From an uncultured Oscillospiraceae bacterium (GTDB lineage: Bacteria > Bacillota > Clostridia > Oscillospirales > Oscillospiraceae): DNA of 54,235 nucleotides. The stretch covers positions 1 to 54,235 of the forward strand of contig CAAFPE010000123.1 in assembly GCA_900764755.1 (NCBI GenBank). The letters are read 5' to 3'. Positions 37,316 to 45,262 of this stretch are shown in pieces. Under the pieces are notes generated by a model. The model did no database searches and was not told the origin of the DNA. It was given only the letters and a program-made list of their open reading frames with translations. The translations under genes and the position numbers were made by a program. How positions within the stretch are numbered: the stretch's first letter is position 1; each line of letters begins with the position of its first letter.

Positions 37316-38167
37316 TCACTTCTCGATCACGGCCTCCTGGATGCCGTAGGTCTCGGCGGTCTCCATGACAGTACCGGCGTCATAGGCCTCCTTCCAGAAG
37401 CTGTTGAAGGCATCCACCAGGTCGGAGCCCTTGCGGAAGCCCACGCCGTACTCATCACTGTTGAGCTGTACGGTGTAGGTCAGGTCGGGGTAGCTGGTGC
37501 CCTCGCCGACCATGGCGATCGCCATGAGCAGATCGATGATGGCGGCGTCAGAGGTGCCGGAGGCGACCTCCATCAGGGCCTTGGCCTGGGTGTCCATGGC
37601 CACATAGTCCAGACCGGCGGCCTCGGCCTGCTCCATGCCGGCGGAGCCGTTTTCCACCGCGAAGCTCAGTTCGGACAGGCTCTCTACGGTCTGATACTGG
37701 TCGGCCACATCGGCGGCCAGCACCACCACCTGGCCGTTCAGGCAGTAGGGCTCAGAGGTGGCCATCAGGGCCTTGACGTCATCGGTGAGGGTCATGCCGT
37801 TCCACACGGCGTCAATGCCCTTGTTCTCCAGCTCCAGGGCCTTGTTGTCCCAGTTGATCTCCAGGAACTCGACCTCCACGCCCAGGCTCTCGGCAAAGGC
37901 CTTAGCCATGTCGGCGTCAAAGCCGATCCACTCGTCACTGCCCTCCGCCTTGTAGTCCATGGGGGCAAAGTCAGTCATGCCGACAACCAGGGTTCCCTTT
38001 TCCTTCACATAGTCCACATCGCTGGCGGCCGCCTGGCTGCCGGAGGCGGAAGAACCGGACGCACCGGCGGAAGAGCCGGAAGTACTGGCACTGCCCTTAG
38101 GGCCGCAGGCGGCCAGAGACAGGCACATGGAGAGGGCAAGCATCGTCGCAAACATCTTTTTCATCAT
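37316..38167 (-). CDS. Amino acid-binding lipoprotein of the ABC transporter
   Basis: A 283-residue extracytoplasmic solute-binding protein (SBP_bac_3). A lipoprotein signal (MFATMLALSMCLSLAACGPK, lipobox LAAC) is followed by a Ser/Ala-rich linker (GSSAGASGSSASGSQAAAS). The binding domain has GTLVVGMTDFAPMDYKAEGS, WIGFDADMAKAFAESLGVEV, KGIDAVWNGMTLTDD and the hinge AVENGSAGMEQAEA. The ligand is probably a polar amino acid. The first ATG (38167) is 7 bases from GGAGG. It heads the operon and is separated by about 100 bases from the permease gene. Confidence 0.94.
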   Translation of the reverse strand: MMKKMFATMLALSMCLSLAACGPKGSASTSGSSAGASGSSASGSQAAASDVDYVKEKGTLVVGMTDFAPMDYKAEGSDEWIGFDADMAKAFAESLGVEVEFLEINWDNKALELENKGIDAVWNGMTLTDDVKALMATSEPYCLNGQVVVLAADVADQYQTVESLSELSFAVENGSAGMEQAEAAGLDYVAMDTQAKALMEVASGTSDAAIIDLLMAIAMVGEGTSYPDLTYTVQLNSDEYGVGFRKGSDLVDAFNSFWKEAYDAGTVMETAETYGIQEAVIEK

Positions 38168-38225
38168 TCAGTTACCTCCAATCCGGCGGCGCGGCCATCC
38201 AAACCGCACCCCCTGGTACTTTCGT

Positions 38226-38254
38226 ATTTTAGCACGCTAATGTAATATTGTAAA
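38226..38254 (-). promoter_or_regulatory. Promoter of the amino acid ABC operon
   Basis: On the minus strand TTTACA, a 17-base spacer and TAAAAT, about 60 bases upstream of the binding-protein ATG. A partial duplicate of the neighbouring sequence (GGTACTTTCGTATTTTA versus GGTACTTTTCTATTTTTA) lies at about 38214 and 38272. Confidence 0.75.
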
Positions 38255-38382
38255 GAATTATTTTTCGCCATCCGGTACTTTTCTATTTTTACTAAATCGA
38301 AAGGCTTCATTTTGTATAAAAAGCTGAAAGGAGCGGTGCACATCCCAAAGATGGGGCAGTACTCCCTATTTTAACAGAAAGA

Positions 38383-38486
38383 GCCGGGTATTGCCACCCC
38401 TGGGGAAGGAAAACTGTCACGGGCGCCGGTCTCTATGACGGCTCCAACTGACAGCGCTCCCTCCGGTCGGGGGTGGAATACCCGGC
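38383..38486. ncRNA. Candidate structured RNA of unknown class
   Basis: Long arms GCCGGGTATTgCCACCCC (38383-38400) and GGGGTGGAATACCCGGC (38470-38486) pair over 17 bp with one bulge. Inside, CTGTCA (38414-38419) pairs with TGACAG (38449-38454) and GCCG/CGGC closes an apical loop near 38425-38441. No open frame fits the region. The shape (closing stem, unpaired purine-rich bulge, terminal stem) recalls 6S RNA, but size and sequence do not settle it. The strand is unclear; the SASP gene ends 45 bases to the right on the minus strand. Confidence 0.45.
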
Positions 38487-38530
38487 TGGCGGTTACCTAC
38501 TCAGAAAAAAGCTCAGTGCGTTGGGACAGA

Positions 38531-38737
38531 TTACTTCAGGCCGTTCTCGTAGGACTCGATCATCTTCTTGACCATCTGGCCGCCCACAGAGCCAGCCTGC
38601 TTGCTGGTCAGGTCGCCATTATAGCCCTGCTTCAGGTTGACGCCCACCTCGTTGGCGGCCTCCATCTTGAACTTGTTCATGGCCTCGCGGGCGCTGGGCA
38701 CGACCAGCTTGTTGCTGTTATTGCTGTTACTGGACAT
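38531..38737 (-). CDS. Small acid-soluble spore protein, alpha/beta type
   Basis: A 68-residue DNA-coating spore protein. After an Asn/Ser-rich start (MSSNSNNSNKLVVPSAREAM) it has the conserved FKMEAANEVGVNLKQGYNGD and LTSKQAGSVGGQMVKKMIES helices of alpha/beta SASPs, which saturate spore DNA and protect it from UV and heat and are degraded by GPR at germination. The GPR site region reads KMEAANEVG. AGGAGAG precedes the ATG. It is made in the forespore in relatives (sigma-G). It marks the organism as spore-forming. Confidence 0.97.
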   Translation of the reverse strand: MSSNSNNSNKLVVPSAREAMNKFKMEAANEVGVNLKQGYNGDLTSKQAGSVGGQMVKKMIESYENGLK

Positions 38738-38918
38738 TTTCTTTTCTCTCCTTTGTTGTTTTGTTTTTCTGTTTGCTTTGGATGATCACCTTGGATGGAA
38801 CATCCGCAGCTATCTTGCGTCCCGGCGGAGCCTTCTATACCCGAGGTGGATTTCCTGTTTCCGTCATTTTTCCATGCAATTCCTCTGACAACGCCCAGGC
38901 GGGGAGACAAAATCGGGG

Positions 38919-38946
38919 TTGCAATTTGGATGGATCTGAGTATAAT
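38919..38946 (+). promoter_or_regulatory. Promoter of the FMN riboswitch-ribU transcript
   Basis: TTGCAA (38919-38924), 16 bases, then TATAAT (38941-38946), about 22 bases before the riboswitch begins. Confidence 0.75.
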
Positions 38947-38968
38947 GGGAGTTGGACAACTGAATGAA

Positions 38969-39104
38969 CGGTCTTCAGGGCGGGGTGTGATTCCCCACTG
39001 GCGGTATAGTCCGCGACCGGGCGCGATTTCAGTAAGCTGATGCTGCGCCCGCTGACCCGGTGAAACTCCGGGACCAACGGTAATAGTCCGGATGGAAGAA
39101 GATG
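38969..39104 (+). promoter_or_regulatory. FMN riboswitch (RFN element)
   Basis: All conserved blocks of the RFN element are present in order: GTCTTCAGGGCGGGGTGTGA, TTCCCCACTGGCGGTATAGT, CCGCGACC, a variable arm, CTGACCCGGTGAAACTCCGG, GACCAACGGTAATAGTCCGG and the closing ATGGAAGAAGATG. It senses flavin mononucleotide and lies upstream of ribU. No strong terminator follows; a ribosome-binding-site sequestering stem is seen instead (39152-39165 with 39198-39210), which indicates translational control. Confidence 0.97.
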
Positions 39105-39151
39105 TGTGAAAACAATGGAACGGCTGCAGGACCCGCAGGCGTTCAGCGCAC

Positions 39152-39210
39152 CTCCTTATTGTTTTGCACCTGGAAGACTTGTGCTTTCTGGTGTACCAAA
39201 ACAAAAGGAG
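39152..39210 (+). promoter_or_regulatory. Anti-Shine-Dalgarno stem of the FMN riboswitch
   Basis: CTCCTTATTGTTTT (39152-39165) is almost the reverse complement of AAAACAAAAGGAG (39198-39210), which is the ribU ribosome binding site. The stem would hide the site in the FMN-bound state. Confidence 0.65.
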
Positions 39211-39218
39211 TGTTTTTT

Positions 39219-39914
39219 ATGTCTATGTCAAATTCCTCTGCCGTCCGTCCCAAGGCCCGCAGCGCCTGGGACACCAAGACTCTGGTCAGCATGGCCATGC
39301 TCACCGGGATCGCCTATATCGTGATGCTGGTGTCCAAGCTGATGCCCAGCGTGATGTTCCTGGACTTCGATTTCAAGGATGTGGTGATCTGCATCGGCGG
39401 CTTTACCTTCGGGCCCCTGGCCGCCGCGGTCATCTCCATTCTGGTGGCATTTATCGAGATGATCACCATCAGCACCACCGGTCCCATCGGCTTCATTATG
39501 AATGCCCTGGCCACCTGCGCCTTCTGCTGCACTGCCTCCTATCTCTATAAAAAGATGCACACCAAAAAGGGCGCGGTGCTGGGCCTGGCCTGCGGCGTGG
39601 TGTGCCTGGTGGCGGTGATGCTGCTGTGGAACTACCTCATCACCCCCCTGTATATGACCAACTTCTCCCGGGCGGATGTGGCCGCCCTTCTGCCTACCCT
39701 GTTCCTCCCCTTCAACCTGGCCAAGGGCGGGATGAACATGGCGGCCACCCTGCTGCTCTACCCCCCGGTGGTGGGCGCGCTGCGCCGGGCCGGAGTGGTG
39801 CCTCCCTCTCAGAGCGGACAGGGCAAGACCCTCAATGCCGGGTTCCTGCTGTTTGCCCTGGCGCTGCTGGCCACCTTTGTGACCTTTGCGCTGGTGCTGG
39901 CCGGGGTCATCTGA
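39219..39914 (+). CDS. ribU: Riboflavin ECF transporter S component RibU
   Basis: A 231-residue membrane protein with six helices that binds riboflavin and works with the EcfA/EcfT motor. The first helix is TLVSMAMLTGIAYIVMLVSK; DFDFKDVVICIGGFTFGPLA and FIEMITISTTGPIGFIMNAL are the substrate-binding loops of RibU; LLWNYLITPLYMTNFSRADV and LFLPFNLAKGGMNMAATLLL follow. It extends about 45 residues beyond the core with an added last helix. ATG 39219 follows AAAAGGAG. The FMN riboswitch upstream confirms the assignment. Confidence 0.95.
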   Translation: MSMSNSSAVRPKARSAWDTKTLVSMAMLTGIAYIVMLVSKLMPSVMFLDFDFKDVVICIGGFTFGPLAAAVISILVAFIEMITISTTGPIGFIMNALATCAFCCTASYLYKKMHTKKGAVLGLACGVVCLVAVMLLWNYLITPLYMTNFSRADVAALLPTLFLPFNLAKGGMNMAATLLLYPPVVGALRRAGVVPPSQSGQGKTLNAGFLLFALALLATFVTFALVLAGVI

Positions 39915-39941
39915 ATTGAAGCGATAGAATAGTGAAAGAAA

Positions 39942-39978
39942 CAGATAGCCGCCGGCTCAGCCGGCGGCTATCTGTTTT
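39942..39978. terminator. Bidirectional terminator between ribU and the Sfp-type gene
   Basis: CAGATAGCCGCCGG CTCAG CCGGCGGCTATCTG followed by TTTTC on the plus strand and TTTCTTTC on the minus. It covers the stop codon of the phosphopantetheinyl transferase gene. Confidence 0.85.
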
Positions 39979-40546
39979 CATTCAGAGTTTTTGCGTCGAT
40001 CCAAACAATATCCTGGGGTGGGAGCTCCAGGCCGCAGGCGGCCCCCACCCAGCCATCGCCGAAGTAGAAGCGGAGGAACCGCCCCTGGGAGAGGTAGACC
40101 TCCTCTGGGTTGAAGGGGGCACCCGGAAGGGGCAGAGGGACGGCTAGCCGGGCGGGGGGATAGGGCAGACCGCTGCCGTTCTGCTTGCCCAGGCACTCCT
40201 TGGCGGCCCACAGGGCGGCAAATTCCTCCGGGCGGTCCTGACGGGAGCGAAGCCAGGCCCGCTCCCCAGGGGTGCAGGACCGGTCTATCAGACTGTCCCG
40301 CCAGACAGGGCGGACCATTTGGATGTCCACTCCCACAGGGCGGTCTGAGAGGGCGCACAGGGCCAGCGTACCACTGTGGGACAGATTAAATTGACAGCGG
40401 GGGAGATGGGGAAAATAGGGCTTGCCCCGCTGCCACTGGGCCAGCTCCGGCAGGGAAATAAACCCCCAGTGCCGCCGGACTGACCAGGCCAGCAGCTGCC
40501 GGGCCTGCTCCCGGTGGATGAGCCCCCGGAGACCGAACAGGACCAT
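39968..40546 (-). CDS. 4'-phosphopantetheinyl transferase (Sfp type)
   Basis: A 192-residue enzyme that moves phosphopantetheine from CoA onto carrier proteins. The signature parts are QFNLSHSGTLALCALSDRPV, GVDIQMVRPV (Asp metal ligand) and AALWAAKECLGKQNGSGL (WxxKExxxK). It is somewhat shorter than Sfp, in keeping with many Clostridial forms. ATG 40546 is 6 bases after GAGGAGG; the in-frame upstream sequence to 40738 overlaps the DUF6512 gene and is rejected. No carrier protein or synthase genes are adjacent, so the target is not known. Confidence 0.9.
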   Translation of the reverse strand: MVLFGLRGLIHREQARQLLAWSVRRHWGFISLPELAQWQRGKPYFPHLPRCQFNLSHSGTLALCALSDRPVGVDIQMVRPVWRDSLIDRSCTPGERAWLRSRQDRPEEFAALWAAKECLGKQNGSGLPYPPARLAVPLPLPGAPFNPEEVYLSQGRFLRFYFGDGWVGAACGLELPPQDIVWIDAKTLNENR

Positions 40547-40608
40547 GGACATCCTCCTCTCTGATCGCTGCCTCCAGTATAGCAGAGGAGGGACGGGAAG
40601 GGAAGAGG

Positions 40609-41124
40609 TCAAAGGGGATGAGAGGTCCAGGTCCGGAGGCCGGACAGGTCCCAAAAGAGGGGAGCATCCGGGGGATACAGGGTGAACACCGCCAGCAGGA
40701 GGCCCAGAACTGCGGCGGCCGCCAGGGGGATTTGCCACCGCAGGCCGCGGAACGGCCCGGAGAAGCGCAGAGGCAGCCCGAAGCCCAATAACAGAGTCAG
40801 GAGGTAGAGGGCCAGGTCAAAGGTCAGGCGCTCGCCTCCCAGAGCGATGTGGTAGAGATAGCCCAGGGCGAGCAGCAGTCCGCACATCGGCAGGAGGGAC
40901 AGCAGCCAGGGGCGCAGAGCGGTGGGGCGGCCCCAGCAGATCCAGAGTGCGGCAGCCAGATAGGGCCAAAAAAGGAGCTTTATATGCTCCCACAGGCTCT
41001 CCCGCACGGGAGAGAACAGTGCCGTGACCGCGTTGGGCCAGAGCCTGTACAGGGCGTGCAGGCCCATCCCAGCTAGCAGCGTCAGGCAGAAAACCGGGAT
41101 CAGCTGCTTTTTTTCATATATCAT
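40609..41124 (-). CDS. DUF6512-type integral membrane protein
   Basis: A 171-residue membrane protein with five to six helices (LIPVFCLTLLAGMGLHALY, HIKLLFWPYLAAALWICWG, LLSLLPMCGLLLALGYLYHI, LALYLLTLLLGFGLPLRF, IPLAAAAVLGLLLAVFTLYP). The motif VRESLWEHIKLLFWPYL is the best conserved part of the family I would name DUF6512. The function is unknown; it shares the strand of the Sfp-type gene and is separated by 60 bases, so co-transcription is likely. Confidence 0.72.
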   Translation of the reverse strand: MIYEKKQLIPVFCLTLLAGMGLHALYRLWPNAVTALFSPVRESLWEHIKLLFWPYLAAALWICWGRPTALRPWLLSLLPMCGLLLALGYLYHIALGGERLTFDLALYLLTLLLGFGLPLRFSGPFRGLRWQIPLAAAAVLGLLLAVFTLYPPDAPLFWDLSGLRTWTSHPL

Positions 41125-41278
41125 TCCATATCCACACCTTTCCGGCTGGGCCGGAGGTCTGTCCAGCCTGTTCCACTGTATGCCGGGTCTGCCCGGGTCA
41201 TGCGGCGCGCATGATTTTTCCAGAATGGGGCATACTGGAGACCATCACTCCGCCTGAGGCGGGAATGGGGGAACGGAG

Positions 41279-41722
41279 ATGGATCTGAGCAATCAGGAGT
41301 ATGATGCGCTGGTGCGCAGCAAGGCGAAGCCCTCTCCTCTGTGGAAGGACCTGGTATGGGCCTTCTGCGTGGGGGGTGGGATCTGCGTTGTGGGGCAGGG
41401 GCTGATGGAGTGGTATCAGAGCCTGGGACTGGACCGGGAGCAGGCGGGGACCGCCGTTTCGGTGACGCTGATCCTGGCGGCGGCCCTGCTCACCGGTCTG
41501 GGGCTGTTTGACAAGGTGGCCAAGCGGGCGGGGGCGGGCACCCTGGTGCCCATCACCGGCTTTGCAAACGCCATGGTATCCCCGGCCCTGGAATTTAAAA
41601 GCGAGGGGCTCATCACCGGAACGGCGGCCAAGCTGTTCGTGGTGGCCGGTCCGGTCCTGGTGTTCGGCATCAGTGCCAGCGTGATCTATGGGCTGATCCT
41701 GGTCCTGCTGGGACAGGTCTGA
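41279..41722 (+). CDS. spoVAC: Stage V sporulation protein AC
   Basis: A 147-residue membrane protein of the SpoVAC/SpoVAEB family, part of the channel that moves dipicolinic acid into the forespore and releases it at germination. Four hydrophobic segments are present (LVWAFCVGGGICVVGQGL, AVSVTLILAAALLTGLGLFD, LFVVAGPVLVFGISASVIYG). The diagnostic core is AGAGTLVPITGFANAMVSPA, LEFKSEGLITGTAAKLF. The usual partners spoVAD and spoVAE do not follow; the next gene is SstT. Confidence 0.93.
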   Translation: MDLSNQEYDALVRSKAKPSPLWKDLVWAFCVGGGICVVGQGLMEWYQSLGLDREQAGTAVSVTLILAAALLTGLGLFDKVAKRAGAGTLVPITGFANAMVSPALEFKSEGLITGTAAKLFVVAGPVLVFGISASVIYGLILVLLGQV

Positions 41723-41759
41723 GGTCCGATGGGCGGCGTGGCCGGTTCCAGTTGAAAAA

Positions 41760-41796
41760 GCGCCAGCCTGACTCACAGCGTGGAGCAGGCTGGCGC
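41760..41796. terminator. Hairpin after spoVAC
   Basis: GCGCCAGCCTG (41760-41770) and CAGGCTGGCGC (41786-41796) with a 15-base loop. On the minus strand it is followed by TTTTTC, on the plus strand by AAAT, so it is a better minus-strand terminator, yet it lies just after a plus-strand gene. Confidence 0.6.
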
Positions 41797-41799
41797 AAA

Positions 41800-42200
41800 T
41801 GTTGAAGGAGAAAGGCGGGCGGCCGGATCCAGAGTTACAGGGCGATCTTGTCTATAAAGCTGTTCTGTTGGTGTTGGGGCAGGGTACATAGGGTGATGTA
41901 CAGCATTGCCAGACCATATACGTTGGCAGTGAGAGATGGCTGACTGCACTGCTGCGGACCATCCGGATCCCGAGGGTAAGAACGGTTCCAGATAAGTGTG
42001 CCCCGGAGCTGTCCGCGGATAGAGGCGCTTTGTGCGACTTGTGCGGACTGTCCGCTTATGAAGAACATTTGTTGTCCAGAGTGCGGATAGGAACTGCTGC
42101 GCACCTGTGTTATAATGGTGCCTCGAATCGGCCTGAGGCCGCTGGACCTGTGGTGAGACGGCACGGCGGCGGGTTGAAAAGGAAGGAAAATGAAACGAAT
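41800..42200 (+). other. Leader region before sstT
   Basis: About 400 non-coding bases. An extended -10 box TGTTATAAT ends at 42116 with no strong -35. The rest has no recognised feature or reading frame of normal composition. The start of sstT follows GGAAGGAAAATG. Confidence 0.5.
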
Positions 42201-43400
42201 ATGAAAGATCTGATCAAGCGCTGGAATGAGAGCAGCCTGGTGTTCCGGATCCTCTGTGGTTTGGCTGTGGGGATCGTGCTGGGCCTGACCGCTCCCAAGG
42301 CCGCTGCTGTCGGCCTGATGGGAGATCTGTTTGTGGGGGCGCTGAAAGCGGTGGCGCCTCTTCTGGTCCTGTTTTTGGTGATGACGGCCCTGGCCCAGCA
42401 CCAGGAGGGCAGGCAGACCAACCTGTCCCGTATCATATTCCTGTACCTGCTGGGAACCTTTCTGGCGGGCTGCACTGCAGTGGCGGCCAGTTTTCTATTC
42501 CCGCTCCGCCTGGAGCTGGCAGCGGCCCAGGAGGGGGTGGTCCCGCCGGGCGGGATCGCCGAGGTGCTGCACACGCTGCTGATGAACCTGGTGGCCAATC
42601 CGGTGGACGCCCTGGGGAAAGCCAATTACATCGGGATCCTGGCTTGGGCAGTGCTGCTGGGGGCTGCTCTGCGGCGCGCTCCCCAGGGAACCAAGGAGGT
42701 GCTGGCCAGCCTTTCGGATGCGGTCTCCCAGATCGTCCGGTGGATCATCAGCTGTGCACCCTTTGGTGTGATGGGACTTGTGTTCCGCTCCATCTCTCAG
42801 CTGGGGCTCCGGTCGCTGTTCAGCTATGGCCGGCTGATCCTCCTGCTGGTTGGGACCATGTTTTTTGTGGCGCTGGTGGTCAACCCGCTGCTGGCCGTTC
42901 TGTATATCCGGAAAAATCCCTATCCTCTGGTGTTCCGCTGTCTGTGGAGAAGCGGTTTGACTGCCTTTTTTACCCGCAGCTCCGCAGCCAACATCCCGGT
43001 GAATATGAAGCTGTGCCAGGAGATGGGGCTGGATGAGGATACCTATGCGGTGTCCATCCCTCTGGGCGCCACCATCAACATGGGTGGGGCGGCCATCACC
43101 ATCTCCATCCTGGCGCTGGCCGCTGCCAACACCCTGGGGATCCAGGTGGACTTTTTCTCCGCCCTGGTGCTGTGTATCCTGTCAGCGGTGAGTGCCTGCG
43201 GAGCCTCCGGCGTGGCGGGCGGGTCACTGCTGCTGGTCCCCCTGGCGTGCAGCCTGTTCGGCATCTCCAACGATGTGGCGATGCAGGTGGTGGGGGTTGG
43301 CTTCATTGTGGGTGTCATTCAGGATTCCTGCGAGACGGCCCTCAACTCCTCCACAGATGTGCTGTACACAGCGGTAGCGGAATTGTCCAGAAAAGGATAA
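42201..43400 (+). CDS. sstT: Serine/threonine:sodium symporter SstT
   Basis: A 399-residue dicarboxylate/amino acid:cation symporter (DAACS family). It opens with RWNESSLVFRILCGLAVGIV, and shows GALKAVAPLLVLFLVMTAL, the hairpin tip RSSAANIPVNMKLCQEMGLD (serine-rich re-entrant loop), VSIPLGATINMGGAAITISI and SACGASGVAGGSLLLVPLAC, with IQDSCETALNSSTDVLYTA near the end; these are typical of SstT. It takes up serine and threonine with Na+. ATG 42201 gives the normal family start. A strong terminator follows. Confidence 0.93.
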   Translation: MKDLIKRWNESSLVFRILCGLAVGIVLGLTAPKAAAVGLMGDLFVGALKAVAPLLVLFLVMTALAQHQEGRQTNLSRIIFLYLLGTFLAGCTAVAASFLFPLRLELAAAQEGVVPPGGIAEVLHTLLMNLVANPVDALGKANYIGILAWAVLLGAALRRAPQGTKEVLASLSDAVSQIVRWIISCAPFGVMGLVFRSISQLGLRSLFSYGRLILLLVGTMFFVALVVNPLLAVLYIRKNPYPLVFRCLWRSGLTAFFTRSSAANIPVNMKLCQEMGLDEDTYAVSIPLGATINMGGAAITISILALAAANTLGIQVDFFSALVLCILSAVSACGASGVAGGSLLLVPLACSLFGISNDVAMQVVGVGFIVGVIQDSCETALNSSTDVLYTAVAELSRKG

Positions 43401-43415
43401 GGGAGCCATCCACTA

Positions 43416-43453
43416 CGGGCGGGACGCTCGAAGGCGTCCCGCCCGCATTTTTT
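43416..43453 (+). terminator. Rho-independent terminator of sstT
   Basis: CGGGCGGGACGC TCGAAG GCGTCCCGCCCG then CATTTTTT. A 12-bp perfect stem, 16 bases after the stop. Confidence 0.92.
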
Positions 43454-43739
43454 GAGGAGGCCAAGTCCGGGCGTCCTGTGGGACAGCCTGGAAAATATTA
43501 AGGAAAACTTAACATTGATCCGCCGGGTCCTGTGCTATACTACAAAAAGCCCGCCGCCCCCTCCAGGAGGGACCGGCAGGAAAAAATGAAATACAGCTTT
43601 GATGTAAATAGGAAGAAATACGGCGAAATAATAGTTGAAAACCACCGCATGAGCCGTTATAATGAAAAATAGCAGTGATATAACAAGGGACCGGCGCGGG
43701 AAAACCAAGCCGGGAATGAAATAGATAAGGTGGAAGGCT

Positions 43740-44774
43740 ATGTTTAATCTGTTCAGTAAGGACATCGGAATCGATCTGGGTACTGCTTCCGTTCTGGTAT
43801 ATATCAAGGGCAAGGGCGTGGTCCTGCGTGAACCCTCAGTGGTAGCTATGGACAAGAATACCGGCAAGCTGCTGAAGGTGGGCACTGACGCCCAGGCGAT
43901 GCTGGGCCGCACCCCCGGGAATATCGTGGCAATGCGCCCCCTGCGGGAGGGCGTGATCTCCGACTATGATATGACAGAGCGGATGCTGAAGGAGTTTATC
44001 AAGAAGGTGACCACCTTCTCCCTGTTCAAGCCCCGCCTGCTCATCTGTGTGCCCTCCGGCATCACCGAGGTCGAGGAGCGCGCTGTGGTGGACGCCGGCA
44101 TCCAGGCAGGTGCCCGCCGGGCCTATCTGATCGAGGAGCCTGTGGCCGCCGCCATCGGAGCCGGCATCGACATCACCAAGCCGGATGGCCACATGGTGGT
44201 GGACATCGGCGGCGGCACCGCCGACATCGCGGTGATCTCCCTGGGCGGCGTGGTGGAGTCTGCCTCCATTAAAATCGCCGGTGACAAGTTTGATGAGGCT
44301 GTGGTCAAGTATATCCGCAAAAAGCACAATGTTCTCATCGGTGACCGTACTGCAGAGGAGCTGAAGATGTCCATCGGCTGTGTGTTCCCCCGTCCGGAGG
44401 AGGTCACAATGGAGATCAAGGGCCGCTGCCTGATGACCGGCCTTCCCCGGGTGTTCTCTGTCTCCTCCAGCGAAATGATCGAGGCCTTTGAGGAGGTCTC
44501 CAGCCGGATCCTGGAGGCCATCCATGGGGTGCTGGAGCGCACGCCCCCGGAGTTGGTGGCCGATATTTCCACCAACGGCATCGTGATGACCGGCGGCGGT
44601 TCTCTGCTGTGGGGCTTTGACAAGCTGATCGAGTCCCACACCGGCATCGAGACCCATGTAGCGGAAGATGCTATCTCCTGCGTGGCCGAGGGTACCGGTA
44701 AGAGCCTGGACAGTCTGGACCAGATGCAGGACGGGACCATGAACCTGTCCCGGCGCAAGCAAATGAATTACTGA
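43740..44774 (+). CDS. mreB: Rod shape-determining protein MreB/Mbl
   Basis: A 344-residue bacterial actin. It starts FSKDIGIDLGTASVLVYIKG (phosphate 1), has RPLREGVISDYDMTERMLKE, KPRLLICVPSGITEVEERAV, EEPVAAAIGAGIDI, MVVDIGGGTADIAVISLGG (phosphate 2) and GIVMTGGGSLLWGFDKLI (adenosine). It polymerises under the membrane and guides cell-wall synthesis. mreC and mreD do not follow, so it could be the stand-alone Mbl or MreBH paralogue. AAGGTGGAAGG precedes the ATG. A TATACT box with extended TG lies at 43536. Confidence 0.95.
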   Translation: MFNLFSKDIGIDLGTASVLVYIKGKGVVLREPSVVAMDKNTGKLLKVGTDAQAMLGRTPGNIVAMRPLREGVISDYDMTERMLKEFIKKVTTFSLFKPRLLICVPSGITEVEERAVVDAGIQAGARRAYLIEEPVAAAIGAGIDITKPDGHMVVDIGGGTADIAVISLGGVVESASIKIAGDKFDEAVVKYIRKKHNVLIGDRTAEELKMSIGCVFPRPEEVTMEIKGRCLMTGLPRVFSVSSSEMIEAFEEVSSRILEAIHGVLERTPPELVADISTNGIVMTGGGSLLWGFDKLIESHTGIETHVAEDAISCVAEGTGKSLDSLDQMQDGTMNLSRRKQMNY

Positions 44775-44829
44775 TTCGAACCGGGCTCCGGCGCACTGCC
44801 GGGGCCCATTTTGACAGGAGGAGACAAAT

Positions 44830-45174
44830 ATGCTGTTTATCTGTTATCCCAAATGCACGACCTGCCAGAAGGCCAGAAAGTGGCTGGACCAGCAGGGGGT
44901 GTCCTACACACTGCGGGACATTAAGGAGGACCGCCCTACCCGGGAGGAACTGAGTGTGTGGTGGAAGGTCAGCGGGCTGCCGCTGAAGAGGTTTTTTAAT
45001 ACCTCCGGGCAGTTGTATAAGTCCCTGGATCTCAAGGACCGTCTGAAGGATATGACGGAGGAGGAGCAGCTTACCCTGCTGGCCACGGACGGGATGCTGG
45101 TCAAGCGGCCGATCCTGGTGGATGGGGACCGGGTGCTGGTGGGCTTCCGACCGGAGGAGTGGGAGAAAAAATGA
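44830..45174 (+). CDS. ArsC/Spx-family protein
   Basis: A 114-residue thioredoxin-fold protein of the arsenate reductase/Spx family. The redox motif is CYPKCTTCQKARKWLDQQGV (CxxC at residues 9-12), then YTLRDIKEDRPTREELSVWW, LPLKRFFNTSGQLYKSLDLK and the Arg/Pro end LVKRPILVDGDRVLVGFRPE. Arsenate reductase needs the Cys-x5-Arg pattern, which is replaced here, so it may be an YffB/YusI-type protein. AGGAGG lies upstream of ATG 44830. It follows mreB by 55 bases and precedes a strong terminator. Confidence 0.88.
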   Translation: MLFICYPKCTTCQKARKWLDQQGVSYTLRDIKEDRPTREELSVWWKVSGLPLKRFFNTSGQLYKSLDLKDRLKDMTEEEQLTLLATDGMLVKRPILVDGDRVLVGFRPEEWEKK

Positions 45175-45218
45175 AAAAACAGTGCGGCCCCCGGAAGATA
45201 AAAATGGATAATATGAAT

Positions 45219-45262
45219 AAAAAGAGCGCGGTTCCTGCAAAAATGGAACCGCGCTCTTTTGC
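45219..45262. terminator. Bidirectional terminator after the ArsC/Spx gene
   Basis: AAAAGAGCGCGGTTCC TGCAAAAAT GGAACCGCGCTCTTTT: 16-bp perfect stem with T-runs on both strands. Confidence 0.92.

Noticed and set aside
41938..42070. Possible tRNA or riboswitch in the sstT leader
   Set aside because: No cloverleaf, TTCRA arm or known riboswitch blocks could be found.
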